64,000 bases of DNA from Paenibacillus_AM sp052180255 (GTDB taxonomy: Bacteria; Bacillota; Bacilli; Paenibacillales; NBRC-103111). The notes beneath the pieces are model-generated. The model was given only the letters and a program-made list of their open reading frames with translations, searched no databases and had not been told where the DNA came from. The first letter of the stretch is position 1. Each line of letters begins with the position of its first letter. Made by a program: the position numbers and the translations under genes. Shown here in pieces: positions 1-8,087 of this stretch. The DNA is taken from positions 2,852,001-2,916,000 of the forward strand of contig NZ_CP197466.1 of the NCBI RefSeq assembly GCF_052180255.1, given 5' to 3'.

Positions 1-123
1 TTGCTTCATAGATGTATCAGGTAGACAGTTATGCACAAGACGGAAATCCGCTAATCCCTGCTGTCCAGATTGGCCCAGCCGCAGCGCATGAAGCACGTGC
101 TCCATTTTCCTAGAAGCGCGCAT
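1..123 (-). CDS. fni: Type 2 isopentenyl-diphosphate delta-isomerase, N-terminal part only
   Basis: This is the first 41 codons of a gene that runs out of the window. The translation has RKMEHVLHALRLGQ, then GL.DF.LVHNCLP, which is how FMN-dependent type 2 IPP isomerases (Fni) begin. The family interconverts isopentenyl and dimethylallyl diphosphate for isoprenoid synthesis in the cytosol. An AAAGGAGA Shine-Dalgarno sits 8 bases before the ATG at 123. In B. subtilis the gene next to the S1-like gene ypfD is also fni (ypgA), so context supports the call. Only the N-terminal substrate/FMN-binding edge is visible, so the catalytic residues cannot be checked. Confidence 0.85.
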   Translation of the reverse strand, partial: MRASRKMEHVLHALRLGQSGQQGLADFRLVHNCLPDTSMKQ

Positions 124-147
124 AGACGGGTCTCCTTTTACCTTCTA

Positions 148-1392
148 TTATTGTTTGAACTTGGAAAGTAAATCGCCAAAACGATCACCAAGCGTTGTAG
201 TCATTGCTTGTTTGTTCAAGGAAACATTCTCGTTATTTTCGATATCTTTCAAGTTTGCATTATTCACTTTGTCGCCTCTAGGAGCACGTTCTGCTCTTTC
301 TGGCTTCGCTTCTACTGCTGGAGCTTCTTCTGTTTCTTTAATGGACAAGGAAACACGCTTTTCAGCAACGTTTAGATCAAGAATTTTCACTTGAACTTCT
401 TGACCTTCAGAAAGAACCTCATGTGGTGTACCGATATGACGGTGTGCGATTTGTGAAATGTGAACAAGACCTTCAACACCAGGAGCGATTTCAACGAAAG
501 CGCCAAATGCAGCAAGACGTTTTACAGTACCTGTTACAACATCACCAATGTTAAATTGATTCTCAGCATTGTCCCAAGGACCTGCTTGAGTTGCTTTGAT
601 GGAAAGAGAAATTTTGTCTTTCTCTGGCTCAACTTTCAATACTTGTACTTTCACTTTGTCGCCTTCTTTAACAACTTCAGACGGGTGAGCAACGTGATTC
701 CAAGCCATTTCGGAAATATGAACAAGTCCATCAATTCCACCGATATCAATAAATGCTCCGAATTGAGTCAAGCGTTGTACAGTACCTTCGAATACTTGAC
801 CAGCTTGAATGCTTTCAATGATTTCTTTTTTCTTCACTTCGTATTCTTCATCCAAAACATCTTTTTGGGAAAGAATCACTTTATTCTTCTCACGATCGAT
901 TTCTTTCACTCTTAGGCGAAGGGAACGACCTTTGTAATCGGAGAAATCTTCAACGAAGTGACGCTCAACCATTGAAGCTGGTACGAATCCACGTACACCG
1001 ATATCAACCACTAAACCGCCTTTTACAACTTCAGCAACTTTAGCTTCGATAACTGTCTTCTCTTCTAATTGTGTATTTAATGTTTCCCAAGCTTTTTCAC
1101 TGTCAATCGCACGCTTGGAAAGTGTTAATTCTTCTTTTGCATCGTTGATGCCGATCACTTTCACTTGTACTTCTTGACCGATTTCAACTGCTTGTGCAGC
1201 TGAATCGATACCTACGGAAGAAAGCTCTTTTAATGGAATAATACCGTCGTATTTGTAACCGACATCCACTAATGCTTGATTGTCCTCAACCTTTACGATT
1301 TTACCCGTAACGATATCACCCTTCTTAAGTACGGATGCCTGGGACATCGCCAATTCAGCTTCTGTTTGTTGTACATTCAATTCTTCTGACAT
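148..1392 (-). CDS. rpsA: S1 RNA-binding domain protein, ribosomal protein S1 homologue (YpfD type)
   Basis: A 414-residue protein with four S1 (OB-fold) repeats, starting near residues 24, 109, 198 and 283. The third and fourth carry the classic FGAFI/FGAFV and GLVHIS motifs. After residue 355 there is an acidic, Glu/Ala-rich tail. Gram-negative S1 has six repeats; the four-repeat form is usual in Bacillales, where it is not essential in B. subtilis and its role in translation initiation is less clear. The start is the ATG at 1392 behind AGGAGGGTTAATCA. It lies downstream of cmk and plsC on the same strand, with about 120 bases of leader that could hold its own promoter. Confidence 0.93.
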   Translation of the reverse strand: MSEELNVQQTEAELAMSQASVLKKGDIVTGKIVKVEDNQALVDVGYKYDGIIPLKELSSVGIDSAAQAVEIGQEVQVKVIGINDAKEELTLSKRAIDSEKAWETLNTQLEEKTVIEAKVAEVVKGGLVVDIGVRGFVPASMVERHFVEDFSDYKGRSLRLRVKEIDREKNKVILSQKDVLDEEYEVKKKEIIESIQAGQVFEGTVQRLTQFGAFIDIGGIDGLVHISEMAWNHVAHPSEVVKEGDKVKVQVLKVEPEKDKISLSIKATQAGPWDNAENQFNIGDVVTGTVKRLAAFGAFVEIAPGVEGLVHISQIAHRHIGTPHEVLSEGQEVQVKILDLNVAEKRVSLSIKETEEAPAVEAKPERAERAPRGDKVNNANLKDIENNENVSLNKQAMTTTLGDRFGDLLSKFKQ

Positions 1393-1510
1393 TGATTAAC
1401 CCTCCTAAGAGTTTCGCGGATTTGTTCCTAAATATTTATATCGTAAAACACGAGTTGAATCTGGTGGTTTTCATAGGATTGTCATGATAAGTATCATTCC
1501 CAATTCATTA

Positions 1511-2080
1511 CTATTTAGCCGCCAACTCGCGAATCGAAACCATAATCTTCTCCGTCGCATTTTCCAAATCTTCGGATGTCGCTTCGGCAAATTCACTTAA
1601 ATCAACAGGTTTTCCATATTTTACTCGCATAGGTCTAAAAAGCTTATACTCACCAATGATTGCAGCAGGAACAACAACCGCACCTGATTTAATCGCAAAC
1701 ATTGCAGCACCTTTCTTCCCCATGCCCCCTGTATTATTACGTGTTCCTTCGGGGAAAATCCCCATCACATTCCCTTCTTTAAGAAGGTTAATGGAATGAC
1801 GAATGGATTCTTTACTTACCCCACCACGCTTAACTGGAAATGCACCTAAATTACGAATAATAAGACCTAATACAGGAACATCAAACAATTCAGCTTTCGC
1901 CATAAAATGAACTTTACGTTTAATCGGTACGCCGACAACAGGTGGATCAAGTAAAGAGATGTGGTTCGAGCATAACAGCACTGGGCCTTCACTTGGAACG
2001 TTATGTAGTCCCTCTGTTTTCATGCGATACATCACTGCGAATATCATGATAAGCAGCCTTCTAACGAAACGATAAAACAT
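1511..2080 (-). CDS. plsC: 1-acyl-sn-glycerol-3-phosphate acyltransferase
   Basis: A 189-residue PlsC-family acyltransferase that transfers a second acyl chain to lysophosphatidic acid, giving phosphatidic acid at the inner face of the membrane. The HX4D catalytic motif is NHISLLD (H40, D45) and the phosphate-binding motif FPEGTR is at 109-114. The first 20 residues are hydrophobic and probably dip into the membrane. The ATG at 2080 abuts the cmk stop codon (TAG at 2083-2081), so the two genes are co-transcribed and likely translationally coupled. A cmk-plsC-rpsA order is common in Bacillales and clostridia. Confidence 0.93.
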   Translation of the reverse strand: MFYRFVRRLLIMIFAVMYRMKTEGLHNVPSEGPVLLCSNHISLLDPPVVGVPIKRKVHFMAKAELFDVPVLGLIIRNLGAFPVKRGGVSKESIRHSINLLKEGNVMGIFPEGTRNNTGGMGKKGAAMFAIKSGAVVVPAAIIGEYKLFRPMRVKYGKPVDLSEFAEATSEDLENATEKIMVSIRELAAK

Positions 2081-2764
2081 CTAACTAATCCCCCCTAGCA
2101 CACGGCTGCGACACAAATCTAAAATGTGATCAACCACATGCGCTATCGTCATGTTCGTACTATCGAGCAGCACAGCATCTTGTGCACGAACAAGCGGCGA
2201 AATTTCTCGATTCTCGTCGATATGATCCCGTCTGGCGATGTCTTGTTCTAATTCCGCTAGTGTAAGTTCTGGGCGAGCTGTTTGAAGCTCAGCAAATCTG
2301 CGTTCAGCCCTTTTTTTCACAGAGGCAGTAAGGAAAACTTTCATTTCAGCGTCTGGCAGCACATGTGTACCAATATCTCGACCATCCATGACGATTCCCT
2401 TCTCGGCAGCCATTTGTTTCTGCTTCTCAACAAGAAGTTTTCTTACTTCACCAATACTTGCAATGTAAGAAACAAATTTCGTAACAGCGTCGCTGCGGAT
2501 ATCACTTGTGACGTCTTGTCCATCTACATAGACAAGTTGTCCATTTTCACCGGGCTTAAGCGAGATGTCCATACCTTGTGCAGTTTGGATGATTTCTTCA
2601 GTTTGTTCAATCTTAAACCCTTTCTGAAGTACCTTCCATGTAACTGCTCGATACATCGCTCCAGTGTCCACATAAATAAATCCAAGCTGATTGGCAACAA
2701 GTCTGGCAATTGTACTTTTACCAGCACCCGCAGGTCCGTCAATAGCGATATTAAAGCGTCTCAA
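2081..2764 (-). CDS. cmk: Cytidylate kinase
   Basis: A 227-residue (d)CMP kinase, making CDP/dCDP from CMP/dCMP and ATP in the cytosol. The P-loop GPAGAGKST is at residues 10-18, followed by the family signatures YVDTGAMYR and DGRDIGT, and the length is normal. The first codon is TTG (2764-2762), supported by GGAGGT nine bases upstream; no ATG lies nearby in frame. It is followed directly by plsC without a gap and preceded by ypfB about 165 bases away, beyond a terminator hairpin. The neighbours match the B. subtilis ypfB-cmk-ypfD region. Confidence 0.95.
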   Translation of the reverse strand: MRRFNIAIDGPAGAGKSTIARLVANQLGFIYVDTGAMYRAVTWKVLQKGFKIEQTEEIIQTAQGMDISLKPGENGQLVYVDGQDVTSDIRSDAVTKFVSYIASIGEVRKLLVEKQKQMAAEKGIVMDGRDIGTHVLPDAEMKVFLTASVKKRAERRFAELQTARPELTLAELEQDIARRDHIDENREISPLVRAQDAVLLDSTNMTIAHVVDHILDLCRSRVLGGIS

Positions 2765-2844
2765 TTCTCGGCAACCTCCTACAACAACCTTACCTGCTGA
2801 AACAACATTGTTTTAGAACGAATGAGTTTCTTAAGCTTTCGAAC

Positions 2845-2867
2845 AAAAAAGCAGGCTCAGCCTGCTA
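2845..2867 (-). terminator. Rho-independent terminator after ypfB
   Basis: The plus strand reads AAAAAA then AGCAGG-CTCAG-CCTGCT, so a minus-strand transcript makes a GC-rich 6-bp stem followed by U6. It lies between ypfB and cmk, so cmk should have its own promoter in 2765-2845. Confidence 0.6.
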
Positions 2868-2928
2868 ACGAACAAGATTATACCATACTTACCGCATCCA
2901 TGCAAAAAGACTCCACGTTCATTTCTGC

Positions 2929-3126
2929 TTATTCCGTAAATTGTTGAGGCATTTTTTGTTCCCGTATATACGGCACACCTTCTAATGAATCCACAGTTGT
3001 TAGGAGAGATCTTAACCCTGGAAGCTGCAATAAACTTTGAGAAACGAGGAGCGCTATTCCCAGCCCAATTGCGATACGAATCAGTAAACGATCTATTCTT
3101 GAATTTAAAAGTTCATGCCGCTTCAT
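2929..3126 (-). CDS. ypfB: Small membrane protein of the YpfB (DUF5359) type
   Basis: A 65-residue protein with one hydrophobic segment (about residues 14-32) after a basic N-terminus, then a short outside tail with an LEGVPY stretch. Function is unknown. The call rests mainly on position: B. subtilis has ypeB, ypfA, ypfB, cmk, ypfD in this order, and YpfB is a one-helix protein of this size. The second ATG (3126) is chosen because AGGA lies nine bases upstream; an ATG at 3135 sits on top of that Shine-Dalgarno. The PilZ gene ypfA/motI that lies between ypeB and ypfB in B. subtilis is absent here. Confidence 0.65.
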   Translation of the reverse strand: MKRHELLNSRIDRLLIRIAIGLGIALLVSQSLLQLPGLRSLLTTVDSLEGVPYIREQKMPQQFTE

Positions 3127-3157
3127 CTGCCTCATTCCTGCCTTCTCTTCGTTAGTT

Positions 3158-3211
3158 TAAAAAGATCGTTCTTATAAAGCTGCTTGTGTGCAGCAAATAT
3201 AAGAACGATCT
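3158..3211 (-). terminator. Strong terminator after ypeB
   Basis: A perfect 14-bp inverted repeat (3163-3176 with 3198-3211, AGATCGTTCTTATA) encloses a second small stem (GCTGC/GCAGC). On the minus strand it is followed by a run of five U. It closes the ypeB transcript 13 bases after the stop codon. Confidence 0.8.
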
Positions 3212-3224
3212 CATGGGAAAATTA

Positions 3225-4595
3225 TTACTTGCTTGCCCCTTGATCTTTTTCTTCTAATGACTCAACCTTCTCTTTATTACCGCTATTGGAGTTAATAAAG
3301 ACCCGATACTGTGTTTTATTCATCGTGCCGGAGAACTCATAACAAAGCACTTCATCGCGAACGTCGTTTTGGATAACAGCTAAGCGCTCCCGATTGACCT
3401 TCATCTTTGGACTTAGACTCTTACGTGCTTGCTGTAAGCTGATTGTTGGTGATTTAATATCGCGTTTTTTATTGATGTTATATACATAGTCAGATGCTTG
3501 AAGCCCTGTAATATCGCCGTTATCCAGAGCAACTCGGATGACAAGCTTTTCAGGGTAGATAATAACATCATCTTGAACAGTAGCGAATGTTAGATTGACT
3601 ACATTTTGATAATCATCATAAGAGACGTTCGTCATATTCTTGTAATCATGCTTATCTAGAAAGCCTTTCGCTACCTCGATCGCTTGATTGATGTTCATTT
3701 TAGCAGGACCTACTGCACGTGGATTTAAATAGAAAATGGGGTGTCCGCCTTTTTTTGTGAAATCCATTTGATTCGTACTCTTACCATCTGAACTTGTAAT
3801 ATTAGCGGAAAAAGATTGATATTCGGAGCCTTGCTTACCATTTTCCACAACTTTCACTGCAGATGGATCTACAGCCCAGAATTCTGCTGCCTTTTTACTT
3901 ATATCTGCTGCTGTCACATCAGCATCCGTCAGTTTCGATTTATCATTTTTCATATGAATGTTTACAATGGAAGGGTCCCACTCGACATCTTTATACTCAC
4001 TAACCTGTTTCTCCATCGTCTGAAAACCGTCTAAGATCAAGTTATCTTGCGGTCCTTTATCTTTGGACAAGGCCATTTCAACATCTGCCCAGCTTACGCC
4101 TTTAGCAATAACTTTATCCTGCATGCCACGAAGCATATCCGAAATTTCAGTGGAATGGTTGTATAAGGAGTGAAGCATTTCAGATTCTTTGTCCGTCAGC
4201 GGCTTCTCCGAAAAATTACGAACACCTGCGCGGTATGAAAAGTTCGCTAAATTTGCTAAGAATGCATCTGTTTTGTTAAACTCAAGTCCCATTAATGGCA
4301 GTTGTGTCACCTCGTTACGAGCTTCATTAGTAATCCCCCAAATGTTAACAAGCCCTTTACGATACGTATCTGTTGATGTGGAATTCAACGCAAGTGTATT
4401 CCCCAATTCCGTATGTAACCTGTCAACATGATAAGACAAGTTATGGAAGGAACGCTGGTAGTTATTTTCTGCCTTTACCATCACTTTATTCATCACTTTA
4501 TTTCGCTTTTGAACTTCGTTATACCCCCATACTGCCGTGATGATAAGTGCAATCGTTACAATCGGAAACATAATCGAGCTAATTTTTCTGTACAT
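3225..4595 (-). CDS. ypeB: Germination protein YpeB
   Basis: A 456-residue spore protein. There is one N-terminal membrane anchor (about 5-24), then a long outside region, with YPEB/PepSY-like repeats in the second half (about 240-445). In B. subtilis YpeB sits in the spore inner membrane and cortex and is needed for the localisation and stability of the cortex-lytic enzyme SleB; the two depend on each other. Length matches the family. The ATG at 4595 has GAAAGGAGA ten bases upstream. Unusually, sleB is not adjacent: the place between ypeB and prsW where B. subtilis carries sleB holds only a 51-residue Cys-rich protein. Confidence 0.92.
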   Translation of the reverse strand: MYRKISSIMFPIVTIALIITAVWGYNEVQKRNKVMNKVMVKAENNYQRSFHNLSYHVDRLHTELGNTLALNSTSTDTYRKGLVNIWGITNEARNEVTQLPLMGLEFNKTDAFLANLANFSYRAGVRNFSEKPLTDKESEMLHSLYNHSTEISDMLRGMQDKVIAKGVSWADVEMALSKDKGPQDNLILDGFQTMEKQVSEYKDVEWDPSIVNIHMKNDKSKLTDADVTAADISKKAAEFWAVDPSAVKVVENGKQGSEYQSFSANITSSDGKSTNQMDFTKKGGHPIFYLNPRAVGPAKMNINQAIEVAKGFLDKHDYKNMTNVSYDDYQNVVNLTFATVQDDVIIYPEKLVIRVALDNGDITGLQASDYVYNINKKRDIKSPTISLQQARKSLSPKMKVNRERLAVIQNDVRDEVLCYEFSGTMNKTQYRVFINSNSGNKEKVESLEEKDQGASK

Positions 4596-4664
4596 GTTGC
4601 AAAATCTCCTTTCGCTTGACCCTCATTTATCGCTAGTCTCTGCTAAGGAATTAACAATTATGCA

Positions 4665-4699
4665 CAAAAAAGAGGATTGCCTCTAAGCAACCCTCTTCA
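4665..4699 (-). terminator. Terminator after the 51-residue Cys-rich gene
   Basis: AGAGGATTGC (4671-4680) pairs with GCAACCCTCT (4686-4695) around a CTCTA loop, and the plus-strand A6 just before it gives U6 on the minus transcript. The hairpin touches the stop codon of the 51-residue gene (4697-4699). Confidence 0.7.
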
Positions 4700-4852
4700 T
4701 TCCATTTTTTCAATATCAAGCTCATGCTCATTTTCACAAATACATTGTTTAAATCCCGTTTCAATGCGTCCACGATCTTGTCTGCCTCTTAGAATAAATC
4801 TTTCGCCGCATTTTTTACAATGGATAGCCACTTTGACACGCCCTCTATACAT
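4697..4852 (-). CDS. 51-residue protein with a CxxC...CxC zinc-ribbon-like pattern
   Basis: A short gene: ATG at 4852, TGA at 4697-4699, 51 residues, GGGGGA Shine-Dalgarno six bases upstream and a dedicated terminator. The protein has C12-K-K-C15 and C37-I-C39 with a basic middle (RGRQDRGRIE) and an acidic tail. The spacing is that of a small single zinc ribbon, so RNA/DNA or protein binding is possible, but I do not recognise the family and give it no function. It lies between ypeB and prsW, where sleB lies in B. subtilis. That the frame is clean, well initiated and terminated argues that it is a real gene. Confidence 0.7.
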   Translation of the reverse strand: MYRGRVKVAIHCKKCGERFILRGRQDRGRIETGFKQCICENEHELDIEKME

Positions 4853-4897
4853 CCGAATCCCCCTGCGCGCATATTTTTACACACAGTATAGACAGTT

Positions 4898-5596
4898 TCA
4901 ACCTGTTTTAACCTCTTCATCACCTTTCAAAACACGAAGCGGCGAGTGGTCATTAGCCCGCTCCACCTTCCACATCGTGCGTACCCATAGGAAAATCATC
5001 AAAGGAATCATAAACCAGAGCCAATATGTCTTGGACATCATCATAATGTAATCAAACAATCCATGCCAAAATACTGGAAAGAGTAAGGACATAAACATAT
5101 ATCTGCGCTGTTTTTCCGGATTAAACTTCGCTTTACCCAGATAATAGCCCATAAATACGCCAAATAAAGCATGACCCGAAACAGGCAGCAAAGCCCTGAT
5201 CAGGAGTGCAGAAAAGGTAAATGTATTGAGTAACGCATACATGATATTTTCTAACGTTGCAAAACCTAGGCTCACCGCTGTCGCGTACACAATGCCATCA
5301 TACGGCTCATCGAATTGCCCATGTCGATAAATGACGTGATAGAGCAAGAACCATTTTAAAAACTCCTCAATCCCACCTGAGTAGCCAAAAGCAAATACAA
5401 TGGCATTGTCACGTCCGAATTCATCCATAAAAACATTTTGAAGCATCATAGATGGGATGACGAGCAAGGCCCCTAGAATAAATACTTTCATCACGATGCG
5501 GATCGGTTCCGTCTCATATCGGTCTTTTAGATAAAAATACGCAAGTAAAGATAATCCAGGGGCAATTGCTGCCATTAATACGGCAAGAATATTCAA
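4898..5596 (-). CDS. prsW: Intramembrane glutamic protease PrsW
   Basis: A 232-residue polytopic membrane protein of the PrsW family. The catalytic E77-E78 with K81 (IEEFLKWF) lies in a membrane segment and later helices carry family His residues (VSGHALFG, FWHGLFDY). In B. subtilis PrsW makes the first cut in anti-sigma factor RsiW, releasing SigW under envelope stress; whether a SigW/RsiW pair exists here is not visible. The start is a TTG at 5596 with GGGGG nine bases upstream; no in-frame ATG is better placed. B. subtilis has prsW (ypdC) next to sleB-ypeB, so synteny agrees. Confidence 0.9.
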   Translation of the reverse strand: MNILAVLMAAIAPGLSLLAYFYLKDRYETEPIRIVMKVFILGALLVIPSMMLQNVFMDEFGRDNAIVFAFGYSGGIEEFLKWFLLYHVIYRHGQFDEPYDGIVYATAVSLGFATLENIMYALLNTFTFSALLIRALLPVSGHALFGVFMGYYLGKAKFNPEKQRRYMFMSLLFPVFWHGLFDYIMMMSKTYWLWFMIPLMIFLWVRTMWKVERANDHSPLRVLKGDEEVKTG

Positions 5597-5624
5597 TTCA
5601 TGTAGCCCCCTTATTCATATCTAT

Positions 5625-5670
5625 ATAAAAAATAGAAACAAGCATATTCCATCTACAGGGATGCTTGTTT
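5625..5670 (-). terminator. Terminator after the MecA-family gene
   Basis: A perfect 10-bp inverted repeat (AAACAAGCAT, 5636-5645, with ATGCTTGTTT, 5661-5670) lies 25 bases after the stop codon. On the minus strand it is followed by a U-rich stretch (TTTCTATTTTTTATA). Confidence 0.75.
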
Positions 5671-5694
5671 GATTGTCAGTATTCACTTATTCCC

Positions 5695-6312
5695 TTACGT
5701 TTTCTTAAAATGTTGAGTCAACACTTCTATAGCATGATCAGCAACAACCGTTGTACCATATTCTTGAACAACCGCCTGAGTAACTGAAGTAGCCTCGCCA
5801 TATTCTGACAAGATGGCAATCAATGTGCTGTATTTCTCTTCATCCAGATTCACATCTTCAAATTGAAGCATCCATCTGTCCTTATACTTATAAAGTGAAC
5901 CACCAGAACTTAGCATAGGTTCAATTAATTGGATAGCCCCAAGTACATCTTCAAAATCACGGAAAGCATACGAAATCAGGTCGCTTTGCTCCAGCATGAC
6001 TTCCATTTCATAGACTTCATCAGCTTCTCCTTCATCATACACATCGTCATGCCGATCCTGATGAAAGTTTAACTTACCAGACGTAACAATAACGACCATT
6101 CCCTGCGCAGGTAACGAGAATACTTCAACAGCAAGTGGACCTGAGGGATCAAAACCAAGCTCCGTATATGCTTGATCCATCATTTCCATGAACAGGGCAC
6201 GAAGTTTCATCGATTCTTTGAGCATATCGTCTTTAGGAATGCCTCGTTCTGATAAATCGTCAAACGTAAGGAAAATCCGAATCTTGTCCTGACTTAAACG
6301 CTCCATCTTCAT
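5695..6312 (-). CDS. mecB: MecA/YpbH-family adaptor protein for ClpC
   Basis: A 205-residue adaptor. The N-terminal domain begins MKMERLSQDKIRIFLTFDDL, typical of MecA, then an acidic linker (about residues 85-105) leads to a C-terminal domain (SYAFRDFEDV, WMLQFED). MecA proteins hand substrates such as ComK to the ClpC AAA+ unfoldase and trigger ClpC assembly. The ATG at 6312 is chosen because a GGGGGG Shine-Dalgarno precedes it; a longer frame upstream has none. B. subtilis carries the paralogue ypbH (mecB) close to prsW, so this is likely the YpbH-position copy. The choice between MecA and YpbH is by position only. Confidence 0.85.
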   Translation of the reverse strand: MKMERLSQDKIRIFLTFDDLSERGIPKDDMLKESMKLRALFMEMMDQAYTELGFDPSGPLAVEVFSLPAQGMVVIVTSGKLNFHQDRHDDVYDEGEADEVYEMEVMLEQSDLISYAFRDFEDVLGAIQLIEPMLSSGGSLYKYKDRWMLQFEDVNLDEEKYSTLIAILSEYGEATSVTQAVVQEYGTTVVADHAIEVLTQHFKKT

Positions 6313-6454
6313 GACAGGATTCCCCCCTTTGTAATGACACCCTTCTTTAGTATAAAATATGAAATCCGAATTCAAAAGGTGTGTACGTAGGATTCAGCTT
6401 GTACCCTCGTTTTCTTATCCAATATGTTACCACGATTTTGGGTTCAATGCACGT

Positions 6455-6493
6455 AAAAAAACATAGCTTGCCTAGGATCGGCAAGCTATGTTT
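6455..6493 (-). terminator. Terminator after the small YtxH-like gene
   Basis: AAACATAGCTTGCC (6459-6472) pairs with GGCAAGCTATGTTT (6480-6493) around a TAGGATC loop, and plus-strand A7 before it gives a U run on the minus transcript. It sits 30 bases after the stop codon of the 115-residue gene. Confidence 0.8.
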
Positions 6494-6523
6494 CTTCGTA
6501 CTTTCAAGTCTTCTTGACCCTTT

Positions 6524-6871
6524 TCAATGCTGAGTGGAAGACGAACTACTCTTCATGATTTCGCTGACAACTTTTTTCAGCTGCGGGTCTTTGGAGATCA
6601 TATCCTTGACCTTACGAAACCCTTCCATCTCGGTTTGTGTCTGCGCACCTTGCGAATGCTCTTGTGACTGGGACTGTTGACCACCTGTTTGCTGGCTTTG
6701 ACCTTCATGTGATGTATTAGTGTTCTTCCCTTGTCCTTGACCACCCATATCCTTGAGTGAGTCACTGACACCGCCCATTATCGATCTCAATTGATTTCGT
6801 GTTTTAGGCTTACAGCACATGACAATTGCAGCACCTACCATCGCACCGGCGATAAATGATCCTAATCGCAT
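6524..6871 (-). CDS. Small anchored protein, YtxH-like, low complexity
   Basis: A 115-residue protein of unknown function. A short hydrophobic N-terminus (LGSFIAGAMVGAAIVMCC, residues 3-20) is followed by a Gln/Ser/Gly-rich disordered middle and a charged helix (about 85-105) with a Ser-rich end. The layout recalls small YtxH-type stress proteins with a Gly-rich helix at the front, but this is only resemblance. The start at 6871 follows GGAGG at seven bases; the longer open frame to 7039 is rejected. It is divergent from the polysaccharide deacetylase gene, and the two share about 170 bases of upstream region. Confidence 0.7.
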   Translation of the reverse strand: MRLGSFIAGAMVGAAIVMCCKPKTRNQLRSIMGGVSDSLKDMGGQGQGKNTNTSHEGQSQQTGGQQSQSQEHSQGAQTQTEMEGFRKVKDMISKDPQLKKVVSEIMKSSSSSTQH

Positions 6872-7042
6872 GTTCGATCCCTCCATTAAGCAAGATGTTG
6901 AGACAACTTTATTGTGCGTCAACTCCGCGTCCACCATGCACCTGAAGATCAGGGAAAACAGAGGATTTTTGGCATGTATATGTGCTACAATATGTAACGA
7001 TAAAATAAATAAACTATTTAATAAAGACAGGAGATTCACTTA

Positions 7043-7885
7043 ATGAACAAAGGGTTAGTAACAATCTTAACATTAACGCTTTTATTAACTGCTTGCGGTA
7101 AAAATGAAGCACAAACAGCTGCTTCGCCTAGTCCAGCTCCAACTGTAAATGTTGCAACACCAACTCCATCGGCGGCGCCCACCTCTCCTGCATCTTCACC
7201 AGCAGCAACAACAAAGCCGATAATTAATCAGGAGCAGTCAATTCCAAAAACTTATCACATGAACAAAAATTATGACATTGTGCCTAATGACCCGTCAGGC
7301 AATAAGAAAGTTGTCCTGCTTACCATTGATGATGGTCCGAAAGAAAAGGACATGATTGATAAAATGATTGATACTTTAGATAAACATAAAGCGAAAGCCA
7401 TCTTTTTCATGAATGGTTATCGCATTAAACAGCATCCTGAGTTATTAAAGCTCATTTATGACCGCGGTCAAATAATTGGCAATCACTCGTGGGATCACAT
7501 TGAACTTAACAAACAAACCAACGCCAAGATCGAGCAGCAAGTTGGTGATGTGCAAACCATTATGAAAGATACGATTGGTGTCTCGCCTCAATTTTTCCGC
7601 GCGCCATTTGGGGCAGGTAATGATTTCCTCAAAGAAACAGTGAAGAAAAATGGCATGCTGTACATGACGTGGTCAAATGGCTCCAAAGACTGGGAGATGA
7701 CAAATAAGAAAAACAATCCAGAAGAAGTCATCACCAATGTCATGAACCAACTGCACGCTGGATCGAACATTTTGATGCATGAACTCCCTTGGACTGTAGA
7801 AGCATTCGATAAATTACTGACTACGCTAAAAGAAAAAGGATATGATTTCGTCGATCCTCGTTCCATCGAGCTTGAGATGAGATAG
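7043..7885 (+). CDS. Polysaccharide deacetylase family lipoprotein
   Basis: A 280-residue exported protein. The signal peptide ends in the lipobox LTAC (C18), followed by a Pro/Ala/Thr-rich linker to about residue 65 and a NodB-type deacetylase domain. Visible motifs are TIDDG (motif 1, D96-D97), HSWDH (motif 2, metal ligands H148 and H152), RAPFG (motif 3, R186) and later WSNGSKDW and LMHE (motifs 4-5). All metal and catalytic positions look intact, so it probably deacetylates an N-acetylglucosamine polymer such as peptidoglycan from the outer face of the membrane. Which polymer is not shown. It is convergent with the 65-residue membrane protein three bases away. Confidence 0.88.
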   Translation: MNKGLVTILTLTLLLTACGKNEAQTAASPSPAPTVNVATPTPSAAPTSPASSPAATTKPIINQEQSIPKTYHMNKNYDIVPNDPSGNKKVVLLTIDDGPKEKDMIDKMIDTLDKHKAKAIFFMNGYRIKQHPELLKLIYDRGQIIGNHSWDHIELNKQTNAKIEQQVGDVQTIMKDTIGVSPQFFRAPFGAGNDFLKETVKKNGMLYMTWSNGSKDWEMTNKKNNPEEVITNVMNQLHAGSNILMHELPWTVEAFDKLLTTLKEKGYDFVDPRSIELEMR

Positions 7886-7887
7886 AG

Positions 7888-8085
7888 TTAGGTGTATTTG
7901 ATCCCCCAAATGGTTAGACCAATGACTAAAAGCACGAACAAACCAACCAAAATACGATAGAAAATGACAGTCCATTTACCTTTCTCTGAAGGATGCACTT
8001 GCTTTCTTGGGGGTAAAAAGTGGCTGTCATTTTCGTTTTCATTTTCAATTACTAATTCTGTATCAAACTCTCTTTGTTGTTCCAT
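7888..8085 (-). CDS. Single-pass membrane protein, 65 residues, unknown function
   Basis: An acidic N-terminus (residues 6-20, Glu/Asn rich), a basic patch (about 27-37) and one C-terminal membrane helix (about 40-62). I do not recognise the family. It starts at 8085 with GGAGGA six bases upstream, and this Shine-Dalgarno lies in the last codons of the CPBP protease gene, whose stop codon is only two bases away. The two genes are therefore one operon and probably translationally coupled, which hints at a helper role for the protease, but nothing more can be said. Confidence 0.75.
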   Translation of the reverse strand: MEQQREFDTELVIENENENDSHFLPPRKQVHPSEKGKWTVIFYRILVGLFVLLVIGLTIWGIKYT

Positions 8086-8087
8086 AT

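Noticed and set aside
460..915. 151-codon open frame antisense to rpsA
   Set aside because: It lies within the S1 repeats, has no ribosome site and reads as low-complexity Phe/Asn-rich sequence.
1484..1497. ATGATA-AG-TATCAT palindrome before rpsA, as a Fur box
   Set aside because: A Fur or PerR box needs wider arms (7-1-7 pattern); this one has 6-bp arms with a 2-base centre and does not extend.
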